Shown here: positions 25,531 to 34,800 of the stretch, one piece after another | Position numbering within the stretch: position 1 is the stretch's first letter | Layout of the letters: every line of letters begins with the position of its first letter | NCBI RefSeq assembly: GCF_014203855.1 | Contig: NZ_JACHJV010000001.1 | Location: 930,001 to 994,000 of the forward strand | DNA length: 64,000 bases | From: Kitasatospora kifunensis | GTDB lineage: Bacteria; Actinomycetota; Actinomycetes; Streptomycetales; Streptomycetaceae | Reading direction: 5' to 3' | Translations under genes and position numbers: made by a program | Notes under the pieces: generated by a model | Seen by the model: the letters and a program-made list of their open reading frames with translations, nothing else | Databases searched by the model: none | What the model was told of the DNA's origin: nothing

Positions 25531-26889
25531 ATGAACGGCACGGAACAGGGAGCGGTCGCAGCGGTGGGTGGCAAGCAGGTCGACCCCTATTTCCCGAACA
25601 ACGGCGACCCCCGCTACCGGGTGCACCGCTACGAGCTGACCCTGGACTACCGCCCCGGGCCCAACCGGCTGGCCGGCTCCGCCCGGCTCAATGCGCTGGC
25701 GGGTCCGGAGGCACTGCGCGAGTTCGCGCTGGACCTGGCCGAGTTCCGGATCGGGCGGGTGCTGGTGGACGGCAAGGCCGCGCACTACGCCCACCGGGGC
25801 GGCAAGCTGCGGATCCGGCCCGCCCGGCCGGTGGCGGCAGGCGGAGCGTTCACCGTCGAGGTGCACTACAGCGGCAACCCCAAGCCGGTGCGCAGCCAGT
25901 GGGGCGGCCTCGGCTGGGAGGAGCTGACGGACGGTGCCCTGGTGGCCAGCCAGCCCGTCGGCGCGCCGTCCTGGTTCCCGTGCAACGACCGGCCCGCCGA
26001 CAAGGCCTCGTACCTGATCTCGGTCACCACGCCCTCGCCGTACGCGGTGGTCACCGGCGGCCGGCTGCTCACCCGCACCACCAAGGCCAGCAGCACCACC
26101 TGGGTCTACGAGCAGGCCGCGCCCACCTCCAGCTACCTGGTCGGGATAGCGATCGGCTCCTTCGAGCGGGTGCTGCTGGTCGACGCCGAGCCCGGCGCGG
26201 TGCCGCAGGCCGGGTACGTGCCGCTCGGGCAGGTGTCGCGGTTCGCCGCCGACTTCGGGCGGCAGCCGCAGATGATGCGGTTCTTCACCGAGTTGTTCGG
26301 GCCCTACCCGTTCGACGAGTACGTGGTGGTGGTCGCCGACGAGGAGCTCGACGTCCCGGTCGAGGCACAGGGCATGGCCTGCTTCGGGACCAACCACGTC
26401 GACGGCGTGCGCGGCTGCGAGCGGCTGGTGGCGCACGAGTTGGCGCACCAGTGGTTCGGCAACAGCGTCACCGTCGCGGACTGGCGGCACATCTGGCTCA
26501 ACGAGGGCTTCGCGAAGTACGCCGAGTGGCTCTGGGCCGAGCACACGGGCACCCGCAGCGCCCAGGCGCACGCCGCCGAGGCGCACCGGCTGCTCACCGC
26601 GCTCCCCCAGGACCTGTGCCTGGCCGATCCGGGCCGGGCGCTCATGTTCGACGACCGCCTGTACGAGCGCGGCGGCCTGACCGTCCACGCCCTGCGCGCC
26701 GCGCTCGGCGAGGACGCCTTCCACCGGATGCTGCGGGACTGGGCCAGTGGGCGGCGGCACGGGGTGGTGACCACGGCGGACTTCATGGCGCACGTGCAGC
26801 GGTACACGGCCGAGCCGGTGGTGGCGCTGTTCGACGCCTGGCTGTTCGGCGGGGCGCTGCCGCCGCTGCCGGTCCTGGTGGCGGGCTGA
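25531..26889 (+). CDS. M1-family zinc aminopeptidase, compact form
   Basis: A 452-residue gluzincin with HELAHQWFGN (zinc His 302 and 306, catalytic Glu 303) and NEGFAKY 18 residues later (third ligand Glu 325). The GxMEN-like exopeptidase loop reads EAQGMACFG, an altered form. The protein lacks the large C-terminal domain of PepN and has no signal peptide. It follows the Pls-like gene by 52 bp with no terminator between, so the two are probably cotranscribed. Known epsilon-poly-lysine degrading enzymes include zinc aminopeptidases, which fits trimming or self-protection. ATG 25531 lacks a ribosome site; GTG 25564 has GGGAG about 12 bases upstream. GAACGGTACGG is directly repeated at 25498 and 25519. 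Confidence 0.88.
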   Translation: MNGTEQGAVAAVGGKQVDPYFPNNGDPRYRVHRYELTLDYRPGPNRLAGSARLNALAGPEALREFALDLAEFRIGRVLVDGKAAHYAHRGGKLRIRPARPVAAGGAFTVEVHYSGNPKPVRSQWGGLGWEELTDGALVASQPVGAPSWFPCNDRPADKASYLISVTTPSPYAVVTGGRLLTRTTKASSTTWVYEQAAPTSSYLVGIAIGSFERVLLVDAEPGAVPQAGYVPLGQVSRFAADFGRQPQMMRFFTELFGPYPFDEYVVVVADEELDVPVEAQGMACFGTNHVDGVRGCERLVAHELAHQWFGNSVTVADWRHIWLNEGFAKYAEWLWAEHTGTRSAQAHAAEAHRLLTALPQDLCLADPGRALMFDDRLYERGGLTVHALRAALGEDAFHRMLRDWASGRRHGVVTTADFMAHVQRYTAEPVVALFDAWLFGGALPPLPVLVAG

Positions 26890-26893
26890 CCTG

Positions 26894-26948
26894 GACCGAC
26901 CGGCAGTTGGGGGCCCGCCGACCTTCCGTCACAGGACGGCAACTGCCG
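26894..26948. repeat. Palindromic element sharing an arm with the gntR 3' element
   Basis: GACCGACCGGCAGTTGGGGG at 26894-26913 matches 20306-20325. Its CGGCAGTTG (26901-26909) pairs with CAACTGCCG (26940-26948), and a small hairpin CCGTC-ACAG-GACGG lies inside. It begins 5 bases after the aminopeptidase stop and may end the synthetase-peptidase transcript. Confidence 0.65.
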
Positions 26949-27018
26949 CAACCACGGGCGGGCGCGCCGCGTGAGGGCTGGTGGAACGTCGGTGTGCGGG
27001 AAGGTCGAGGGAAAACTG

Positions 27019-27765
27019 ATGCGCAGTCAACGGCTTGCGGTCACGGTGGTGGCGGCGCTGGCGGCCACCGTGGTGCTCACGGCGTGCGGGCCCGATGAGT
27101 CGCCCTCGCCCGGTGCGGCGGCCGCCGCCCCCGCTCGGACCGCGGCCGCGGCCACGCCCACGCCCACGGCTCGGGTTACTCCGGTTGCTCCGGCGAGCGG
27201 AGGCGGCAAGGTCGGGGGCGGCGGTTCGGCGACGCCGGTGAGCGGGGGCGGGGGCGGGGGCGCCGCGACTGCGCCCGGGGGCACCCGGTGCCACAGCAGT
27301 GACCTGTCGCTGGAGGTGATCCAGGGCCCGCAGGAGGGTGCGTCAGGGAGCATCGGCCCCACCGGAGACTTCTACATCCAGCTCACCAACACCTCCTCGC
27401 ACATCTGCAACCTGTTCGGCTACCCCGGTGTGGAACTGCTCGACGCGACCACCGGCAAGCCCCTGGGCATGAAGGACGTGCGCAGTTCGGCGCTCGCCCT
27501 ACCCAGCGGCGGCGAGCCGATGCAGCAGACGCTCGACCCGCACACCGCGGCCGCCGCCTACGTCAGGTTCGACACCAGGCCGCCGGGCGGCACCGCGGGC
27601 TTCCCGCGCGCGACCAAGGTCCAGGTCATCCCGCCGGACGAGACCCAGCCGCTGGTGGCCCCGATCCTGAAGCGGGACGCCTCCCCGGACGACCACACGA
27701 TCATGGTCACCTCCACGACGCTCACCGTCGGCCCGATGGGCGCCGCCGCGGTGCCGATGGGCTGA
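27019..27765 (+). CDS. DUF4232 lipoprotein
   Basis: A 248-residue exported lipoprotein. The signal peptide ends in a lipobox LTAC (VVAALAATVVLTACGPDE), so the mature protein is anchored by Cys 23 or so on the outer face of the membrane. A Pro/Ala/Thr/Gly-rich linker (about 30-85) leads to a DUF4232 domain (CHSSDLSLEVIQGPQEGASGS, FYIQLTNTSSHICNLFGYPGVELLD), with the usual Cys pair. The function of DUF4232 is unknown. ATG 27019 follows GAGGGAAA. A strong hairpin at 27781-27815 ends the unit. Confidence 0.87.
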   Translation: MRSQRLAVTVVAALAATVVLTACGPDESPSPGAAAAAPARTAAAATPTPTARVTPVAPASGGGKVGGGGSATPVSGGGGGGAATAPGGTRCHSSDLSLEVIQGPQEGASGSIGPTGDFYIQLTNTSSHICNLFGYPGVELLDATTGKPLGMKDVRSSALALPSGGEPMQQTLDPHTAAAAYVRFDTRPPGGTAGFPRATKVQVIPPDETQPLVAPILKRDASPDDHTIMVTSTTLTVGPMGAAAVPMG

Positions 27766-27780
27766 GCCCTGTCCGGCCCT

Positions 27781-27815
27781 GGGCCCTGTCCGGCGAGATC
27801 GGCCGGACAGGGCCC
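27781..27815 (+). terminator. Terminator after the DUF4232 gene
   Basis: A perfect 14-bp stem (27781-27794 with 27802-27815), 7-base loop, 16 bases after the stop. Confidence 0.82.
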
Positions 27816-28017
27816 AGCGCCGTGTCCGGCACTAGCCGAGGCGGTCAAGACGATTCGTATGCGCAACCGGTTCTGCTGAGCCCTGCCGAATCCCGGGCTC
27901 CCCCGCTGAACGAAGCGGCGCGATTGCTGTCAAGGCCCTGTTGATCGGGCCCTCCTAACGTCCTCCCCAAGCGGTGCGGGCCTTCCGGTTCGGCACCGGC
28001 CACAGGGAGGGAGACGC

Positions 28018-28905
28018 ATGACCATCCGCACGCTGACCAAGGTGGCGTTGACCGCGGCCACCGTGCTCGCGGCGACCGCCGGCTTCACGGCCGGGGCGCA
28101 GGCCGACACCGGTCTCTCGGGAGCGGTTCGCGGCGAGGGGGGCAAGTGCCTGGACGTCCGGGCGTCCGGCACCGCCAACGGCACGGCCGTGCAACTCTAT
28201 GACTGCAACGGCACCAACGCGCAGAACTGGACGTACAACGGCGGCACCCTGACGGCGCTCGGCAAGTGCCTGGACGTCACTGCGGCCGGGACCGCCGACA
28301 GCACGCCGGTCCAGTTGTACGACTGCAACAGCACCGGCTCGCAGCAGTGGGTGTACGCCGAGGGCGGCGTGCTGGTCAACCCGCAGTCGAGCAAGTGCCT
28401 CGACGTGCCGGGCGGAAACGCCGTCAACAGCGCCCAGTTGCAGATCTACACCTGCAACTACACCGCGGCGCAGCTCTGGTCCCAGCCGCAGGGCCAGTCA
28501 CAGGGCCAGCCGCAGCCCGGGGCGAGCCTTGAGCAGCAGGTGCTCGACCTGGTCAACAACTACCGTGCGCAGAACGGCAAGCCGGCATTGCAGGCCGATC
28601 CGGTCCTCGCGCACACGGCGAAGGACGAGGCCGACGCCGAGGCCGCCCACGGCCAGCAGGGCCACTACACCTTCGGCAACCTCTCCAACTCGCTGCGCGC
28701 CTACGGCTACTCGCACCCCATCGGCGGGTTGGCCGAGAACGCGGCCGGCGCGCCCGGCTTCTGGACCGACGCGCAGTCGGTGGTCCAGGCCTGGATCAAC
28801 GATGCGGACCACCGGGCCATCATGCTCGGCAACTACACCTACACCGGCGTCGGCCTGACCGTGGCCAACGGCACCTACTGGTGGGCCGAGGACTTCGCCT
28901 CCTGA
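28018..28905 (+). CDS. Secreted ricin-type lectin / CAP-domain fusion protein
   Basis: A 295-residue exported protein. The signal peptide ends near AGAQA-DT. Residues about 35-155 form a ricin-type beta-trefoil: three repeats of KCLDV ... VQLYDCN ... QxW (NAQNWTY, GSQQWVY, AAQLWS). A Gln/Pro linker (QGQSQGQPQPG) joins a CAP/SCP domain (SLEQQVLDLVNNYRAQNGKPAL, HTAKDEADAEAAHG, ADHRAIMLGNYTYTGVG). The trefoil probably binds galactose- or xylose-rich polymers, and CAP proteins act in the extracellular space by unclear means. It starts at an ATG after GGGAGGGAGACGC. It is the first of three secreted-protein genes in a row. Confidence 0.9.
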   Translation: MTIRTLTKVALTAATVLAATAGFTAGAQADTGLSGAVRGEGGKCLDVRASGTANGTAVQLYDCNGTNAQNWTYNGGTLTALGKCLDVTAAGTADSTPVQLYDCNSTGSQQWVYAEGGVLVNPQSSKCLDVPGGNAVNSAQLQIYTCNYTAAQLWSQPQGQSQGQPQPGASLEQQVLDLVNNYRAQNGKPALQADPVLAHTAKDEADAEAAHGQQGHYTFGNLSNSLRAYGYSHPIGGLAENAAGAPGFWTDAQSVVQAWINDADHRAIMLGNYTYTGVGLTVANGTYWWAEDFAS

Positions 28906-28958
28906 CGCTCCATCAGTTCAGCATCCCAGTCGACCTTCCAGCGAACAGGAGTACCACC

Positions 28959-29471
28959 ATGCCCCGTCCCGCCACCCGCAACCGGCTGCTGGCCGCCGCA
29001 GGCGTCGCCGCCGCACTGATGGTCGCGATACCCCAGGCGCCCGCCTTCGCCGACGGCAACCGCAGCGGCATCGACGCCTGCGCCCAGGAGGCGAAGAACG
29101 CCGGCTTCCCGGAGGACCTGTCGAGCCAGGGCCGCAACGACGACGCCATCTACGCCGTGGCGATCGCCATGGCGGAGTCCAACTGCAACAACATGGCCGT
29201 CCACACCAACCTCCCCACCGACCCCGACCCGGGCACCCAGGACCTCGGCGCCTGGCAGATCAACGAGCGCTGGCACCCCGAGGTGCACGGCCACGACGCC
29301 GGCGTGGTCACCGACCAGAACTGGCAGGACCTCGGCTGGTCGGCGCGCGAGGCGTACGCGATCGACCACAACGGCGACGGCCGCGGCTGGGCGGCGTGGG
29401 CGTCCTGGGGCAACGGCCGGGTGTGGCAGTTCATGGACCAGGCGAAGGCCGCTGTTTACCGGAACTGGTGA
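28959..29471 (+). CDS. Secreted lysozyme-like / lytic transglycosylase-fold protein
   Basis: A 170-residue exported protein with a signal peptide ending APAFA-DG. The body shows a lysozyme-like core: ACAQEAKNAGFP, AIAMAESNCN with a candidate catalytic Glu, then DLGAWQINERWHPEVHG and WAAWASWGNGRVWQFM. The ESN/GAWQIN pattern is that of soluble transglycosylase-like (SLT/goose-lysozyme) folds, so it may cut or bind peptidoglycan. AGGAG lies 7 bases before the ATG. It follows the ricin/CAP gene by 53 bp and may share its transcript. Confidence 0.78.
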   Translation: MPRPATRNRLLAAAGVAAALMVAIPQAPAFADGNRSGIDACAQEAKNAGFPEDLSSQGRNDDAIYAVAIAMAESNCNNMAVHTNLPTDPDPGTQDLGAWQINERWHPEVHGHDAGVVTDQNWQDLGWSAREAYAIDHNGDGRGWAAWASWGNGRVWQFMDQAKAAVYRNW

Positions 29472-29602
29472 CCTGCCTGACCGCCTCTTCATCATTTGAT
29501 GATCAGCTGTTTATCAGCCGCTCTTAGCTTTCTCCCCGAGTGATCTGCCGCTTCCCCGGCGCATTCAACACTCGGCAGTTGGAACAGTGAAAGGCACTTG
29601 GC

Positions 29603-30118
29603 ATGACTCAGCGCACCGGACGGGCCGTTCGCAGGATCCTCGGGCTGGCCACGGCGGGCATCATCGCCGCCACCGGGATCCTGGCCACCGGCGGCACCGC
29701 CCAGGCCGCCTACGACCCCACCACCGCGACCATCTGGAACGACGAGCCGCTCTACCCGGGCTGGCACGTCGACAACGCCACCGGCCGGCTGATCATGCAG
29801 TCGGACGGCAACCTGGTCAGCTACGTGACGCCGGACGGCAACTGGGACCACGCGCAACCCGTGTTCTCCAGCAACACCGTGGGCTGCGGTGCCAAGGCGA
29901 TCATGCAGTCCGACGGCAACCTGGTGGTCTACGCGGCCGACGGGCACTCCTGCTGGGCGAGCGGCACCTTCAAGGGGGGCTACCTCTCCGCACTCGCCAC
30001 GGTGGGTGCCGACGGCCACGTGACGCTCTGGGCCACCAACGGGCGCTACCAGGAGAACGGCATGACCGCCTACATCGGGCCGTACTCCCCCGGGAGCCAG
30101 GTGCTCAGGGTTCTCTGA
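29603..30118 (+). CDS. Secreted bulb-type (mannose-binding) lectin domain protein
   Basis: A 171-residue exported protein with a signal peptide ending TAQA-AY. It carries the B_lectin fold: two QSDGNLVxY-type repeats (IMQSDGNLVSY and IMQSDGNLVVYAADGHS), the QxDxNxVxY motif for mannose binding, and a third diverged repeat (GADGHVTLWATNGR). Two Cys residues (VGCGAK, HSCWAS) may form a disulphide as in plant lectins. The upstream 130 bases are AT-rich (TTTGATGATCAGCTGTTTAT). It ends the secreted cluster; an 8-bp hairpin follows. Confidence 0.88.
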   Translation: MTQRTGRAVRRILGLATAGIIAATGILATGGTAQAAYDPTTATIWNDEPLYPGWHVDNATGRLIMQSDGNLVSYVTPDGNWDHAQPVFSSNTVGCGAKAIMQSDGNLVVYAADGHSCWASGTFKGGYLSALATVGADGHVTLWATNGRYQENGMTAYIGPYSPGSQVLRVL

Positions 30119-30122
30119 GCCA

Positions 30123-30141
30123 CGGGGCGGGTACCGCCCCG
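30123..30141. terminator. Hairpin between the lectin gene and the convergent SARP gene
   Basis: A perfect 8-bp GC stem (30123-30130 with 30134-30141) with a 3-base loop, in the 36-bp gap between convergent genes. Confidence 0.7.
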
Positions 30142-30154
30142 CCAGGGCCTGACG

Positions 30155-31648
30155 TCAAGCCCTGTCCGGTCGCGTCAGCCGACCGGCCAGCTCCGCCACC
30201 GCCCAGCGCGGCCGGGCGGCCAGCCGGGCGGCCGCCGACCGGATGGCGGACGGCAGGCCGTCACAGGCCGCGACCAGCCGTCGCACGGCCTCCGGCTCGG
30301 CGTCCGCCCGGGGCGCACCGATGATGGCGGCGACCAGCGCGCAGCCCTGGGCAAGGTCCAGCGGGCCGAGCGCCAGCCGCACGACCTCCGACCGCTGCGC
30401 CGCCGCGGAGCCCTCCCGGTCCCCCGCCGCGTCCCAGCGGCAGGTGACCAGCGCCGCGCACCCCGCGCCCCGCGGCAGCAGCGGCCCGGCGTGCGCCGCG
30501 TCGGCGGCGTCGTCCAGCAGGACCAGCACCCGCCGGTCGGCCAGCACCTCCTGGTAGCGGGCCGCCAGCAGCTCGGCAGGGCCGTGCGGATCCGCGCCCA
30601 GCGCGCGCAGGAAGGCCGGCAGGACGTCGGCGGCCGCCACCGGGCCGCCCCGGCTCGCGCCCAGATCCGCGTAGAGCTGGCCGTCGGGGTAGTCGCCGCG
30701 GACGAGCTGCGCCGCCTGGATCCCGAGTGCCGACTTGCCGGCTCCGACCGGCCCGCCGATCACCAGCACCGGAGCGGCACACCGGCCGACGTCTCCCAGC
30801 TTTCCGAGCAGCAGCGCGAGTTCTTCACCCCGTCCGGTGAAGTCAGCGGTGGCCGAGGGAAGTTGCGAGGGCCTGGGCCGAGCGGCGGGCTGCCGCTCGG
30901 CCCGCCGGATCCGCTGGTACAACTCGGTCAGCGCCGCGCCAGGGGCCAATCCCAGCTCCTCGTCCAGGATCTGCCGCGCCTGTTGGAAGGCCGCCACCGC
31001 CTCGGCCTGCCGCCCACAGCCGCACAGCACCCGCATCCGCAGATAGTGCAGCCGCTCGCGCAGCGGGTACTGCTCGGCCAACTCCTCGGCCTCGCCGAGC
31101 AGGTCGGCATGCCGGCCGAGCCGCATACCGAGTTCAAGCCGCAACTCCAGTGCCGACAGCCTGCGTTCGGCGAGCCTGGCCCGACTGCGCTCGGCCCCCG
31201 CGCCGGGCACCCCCGCCAGCGCCGGCCCGGTCCACAGGTCCAGGGCGGTCCCGAGCAGCCGCCAGGCCTCGGCCGGATCGTCCGCCTGACGTGCGGCGAC
31301 CTCGACCAGCGCGCTCTCGAAACGGTGCGCGTCGATCCGCTCCGGTGCCAGCTCCAGCCGGTAGCCGCCGGTGATGGAGGCCAGCACCGAGTCGCGCCCG
31401 GCGGCCGGGTCCGCCAGCAGCCGACGGATCCGGCTGACGTGCGTGCGCAGGGCGGCCGTCGGATCGCGCGGCCAGCCCTCCTCATCCTCGCCCCAGACCG
31501 CCTCGATCAGCTGACGGTCCGTGACCGGCCGCCCCGGTGCGAGCAGCAGTGCCGACAGCACCGCCTGCTGCTGCGGCCGACCCACGTCGAGCGGTTGGCC
31601 CGCATGCGTGGCCCGCACCGTGCCGAGCAGCGCGAAGCTGAGCGCCAT
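30155..31648 (-). CDS. SARP-family regulator with truncated ATPase domain
   Basis: A 497-residue AfsR-like activator. It has an OmpR-type DNA-binding domain (FALLGTVRATHAGQPLDVGRPQQQAVLSALLLAPGRPVTDRQLIEAVWG), a bacterial transcriptional activation domain (about 100-250) and an NB-ARC-type P-loop (GGPVGAGKS, about 298-306) with LVLLDDAADAAHA. It ends soon after the nucleotide domain; the C-terminal TPR half of AfsR (993 aa) is missing. The divergent neighbour at 31839 is full length, so this may be a shortened paralogue. Targets are unknown; the adjoining convergent lectin cluster is one possibility. Confidence 0.88.
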   Translation of the reverse strand: MALSFALLGTVRATHAGQPLDVGRPQQQAVLSALLLAPGRPVTDRQLIEAVWGEDEEGWPRDPTAALRTHVSRIRRLLADPAAGRDSVLASITGGYRLELAPERIDAHRFESALVEVAARQADDPAEAWRLLGTALDLWTGPALAGVPGAGAERSRARLAERRLSALELRLELGMRLGRHADLLGEAEELAEQYPLRERLHYLRMRVLCGCGRQAEAVAAFQQARQILDEELGLAPGAALTELYQRIRRAERQPAARPRPSQLPSATADFTGRGEELALLLGKLGDVGRCAAPVLVIGGPVGAGKSALGIQAAQLVRGDYPDGQLYADLGASRGGPVAAADVLPAFLRALGADPHGPAELLAARYQEVLADRRVLVLLDDAADAAHAGPLLPRGAGCAALVTCRWDAAGDREGSAAAQRSEVVRLALGPLDLAQGCALVAAIIGAPRADAEPEAVRRLVAACDGLPSAIRSAAARLAARPRWAVAELAGRLTRPDRA

Positions 31649-31726
31649 GGGGTGTACCTTTCCCGCGTGTCCCCGTCATCGCCGTCCGCCCGGCTGTCCG
31701 GGGGCCACCGTAGCGGTATCCCGGGC

Positions 31727-31772
31727 CCCCGGGGCAAGTTTCCTGGCCAGCCCCAGGTTTGCCCCCGGGGGT
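31727..31772. promoter_or_regulatory. Dyad in the divergent SARP intergenic region
   Basis: CCCCCGGGGCAA (31727-31738) pairs with TTGCCCCCGGGGG (31760-31772) but for one extra G, and an inner CCTGG/CCAGG pair lies at 31743 and 31754. The nested symmetry sits midway between two divergent SARP genes and is a plausible shared operator. The downstream CATACT (31799-31804) may be a -10 box for the rightward gene. Confidence 0.4.
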
Positions 31773-31838
31773 GACATCAGACGTTTATTCCCCCTGGCCA
31801 TACTGGATGCTCGATTCCCGGGGTGATGGAGTACGAGG

Positions 31839-34800
31839 ATGCAAGGAGCGCGATCCGCGCTGGTCAGCACGGAGACGGCGGCGGGCGGCGCTCGGCGCCG
31901 CGCGGCGGCACGCCAGGACACGGCGGAGCTGCGCTTCACCATGCTCGGCCCGCTGCGCGGCTGGGTCGGCGAGGTCGAACTCGACCTGGGCCGCCCGCAA
32001 CAGCAGGAGGTGCTGGCGATGCTGCTGACCGCAGCGGGCCGCACCGTCTCGGTCGAGCTGCTCGCCGACGGTGTCTGGGGCGGGCGGGACTGGCCCGGCA
32101 ATCCGGTCCAGGTGCTGCGCACCCACGTCTACCGGCTGCGCGCGCTGCTCAAGCAGCACGCCGTCGACTCGTGCCTGGTGACGGTCGGTGACGGATACGC
32201 CCTGCGGCTGGCTCCCGACGCGCTGGACACCACCGCCTTCGAACTCGCCCTGCCGCAGGCCGCGCAGGCCCGCCACGAGGGTGCGCCGCCCGGTGAGGTG
32301 CGGGCCGTGCTGACCGCCGCCCTGGACCTGTGGACGGCCGAGCCGCTGACCGGGCTGGCCGGACCGCACGCCGAGGCCGTGCGGCTGGCGCTGACCGAGC
32401 GCCGGCTGACGCTGCTCGAGGCCAAACTGGAGCTGGACGCGGAGCTGGGTGACCGGCCGGACCTCGCCGCCGAGGTCGGCGACCTGGTCCTCGAACAACC
32501 CGAGCGGCAGCGGCTGCGGGCCGTGCAGATGCTGGCCCTGTACCGGGCCGGGCGCACCGCCGAGGCGCTCGCCGTCTACGAGGACGTGCGCCGGTCGCTG
32601 GCCGGGGTCACGCCGGACCGGGCGCTGTCCGAGCTCCAGGCCCGGATCCTGCGCGCGGACCCGGCGCTCAGCCCGGCCCAGGCCCAGACCCAGGCGGTTC
32701 CGGCCGAGCGGCCCCGGCCCGCCGGACTGCCGCCCCGGGTCACGGACTTCACCGGCCGGCAGGCGGAGCTGGACCGGCTCACCGACGTACTCGCGGCGTG
32801 CGGACCCACCGCGCCCGATCCCGCCGTGCCCGCCGCCACCGCCTCCGATCCCACCACGTCCGATCAGGCCACGTCCGATCAGGCCACGCCGGTCCCGGCC
32901 GCGCTCAACGCGACCGTGGTGATCTCCGCGATCGACGGCATCGGCGGCGTCGGGAAGACAGCGCTGGCCGTGCAGACCGCCCACCAGCTGCTCGACCGCT
33001 TCCCCGACGGCCAGCTCTACGCCGACCTGCGCGGCGCCGACCGGGCCCCCGCCGAACCGGTGGCCGTGCTCACCGGGTTCCTTCGGGCGCTCGGCCTCGA
33101 CGACTCCGCCATCACCGGCGACCTCGCCGAGCGTGCCGCCCTCTACCGCTCGTCGCTGGCCGGCTCCCAGGTGCTGGTGGTGCTGGACAACGCCGCCACC
33201 GCCGACCAGGTGGTGCCGCTGCTGCCGGGCTCGCCGGGGTGCGCCGTGCTGATCACCAGCCGCGGCCGGCTGGGTGGGCTGGCCGGCGCCCACCACCTGC
33301 GGCTCGACGTGCTCGCCGAGGAGGAGGCCGTCGCGCTCTTCACCCGGATCGTCGGCGCGGCACGCGCCGCGGCCGAGCCCGCGCAGCTCGCCGCCGTGGT
33401 CGCGGCCTGTGGCCACCTCCCGCTGGCGATCCGGATCGCCGCCTCGCGGCTCGCCGCCCGCCCCGACTGGACCCTGGCCACGCTGGCCGACCGGCTGGCC
33501 GACGAGCAGCACCGGCTGGCCGAACTGTGCACCGGCGACATCGCGGTGGAGGCGACCTTCGCGCTCTCCTACGCCGGTCTGAGCGCCGATCAGGCCCGTG
33601 TCTTCCGCCTGCTGTCGCTGCCCGAGACGCCGGACCTCAACCTGGCCTGCGCGGCCGCGCTGCTCGGCCTGGAGCCGGAGGCGGCCGAGGACCTGTTGGA
33701 GTCGCTGGTCGACCTCAACCTGCTGGAGTCGCGCGCCTTCGAGCGCTACCGGTTCCATGACCTGGTCCGGGTCTACGCCCGCAGCCGGTGCGCCGAGGAG
33801 GAGAGCGAGTCGACGGCGCGTCAGGCGCTGGCCCGACTGCTCGCCTTCTGCCAGGACACCGCGCGCCATGCGGAGGCCACGGCGCACGCGGTGGAGCAGG
33901 ACCGGTGCGACCTGGTCGAGGTGGAGCCGGGCGCCGTGGGGCGGCGGTTCGACAGCGCCGAACAGGCGATGGACTGGATGCGCAGCGAGGCCGCCGTGCA
34001 CCGGGCGCTGATCGAGCGCTGCTGCGCGGACCCCGAACTGCCGCTGGTGCGCGCCGCGAGCCTGATCGACAAGATGGGCGCGGTGCTCTTCGACCGCACC
34101 TACATGGACACCGTGGCCGAGCTCGCGGCCCGCACCGCCGCCACCGCCGCCGAGCGGGGCGACCAGCGGTGCCAGGCGCTGGCCCGGTACGTGCGCGGCA
34201 ACCTGCTCTGGCACACCAGCGACTTCGTGGCGGCCGAGGCCGAACTCACCGCGGCGGTCGCACTCTGTGCCGACGGCTCCGCCCCGCGGCTGCGTGCCTG
34301 CGCGCTGGTCGCCCTCGGGTCCAACGCCCGGGTGTACGGGCGGTTCGCCGAGGCGGTGGCGTACTGCGAGGAGTCGATCGAGCTCTTCCGCGAGCTGTGC
34401 GACGCGCACTCCGAGGGCAACGCGCTGGGTGAGCTGGCCTTTAACTACGCCAAGCTCGGCCGCTGCGCCGAAGCGCGGGCGGCGGCCGAGCGGGGCGTGG
34501 AGCTGAACGGTGACACCGCGGCGATGGGCCGGGCCACCAGCTGGTACAAGCTGGCCCAGGTGCTGCGGATGTGCGGCGAGCCGGCCGCCGCGCTGAGCGG
34601 TGCCGAGCGGGCGCTGCCGCTCTTCCGCTCATTGGGCGTGCCGGCCTTCGAGGCGGCGACCGGCAACCTGATCGCGCAGATCCGCGTCGAGACCGGGCAG
34701 TACGAGCAGGCGGTGCACGCCGCGGAGAGCGCGCTGCCACTGGCCCGTCGCACCAGCGAGATGCTGGCGGCCGGGCTGCTGCGCTCGCTGGGCCACAGCC

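Noticed and set aside
32856..32885. 15-bp tandem repeat in the AfsR-like gene
   Set aside because: It encodes a TSDQA linker repeat between domains and needs no other explanation.
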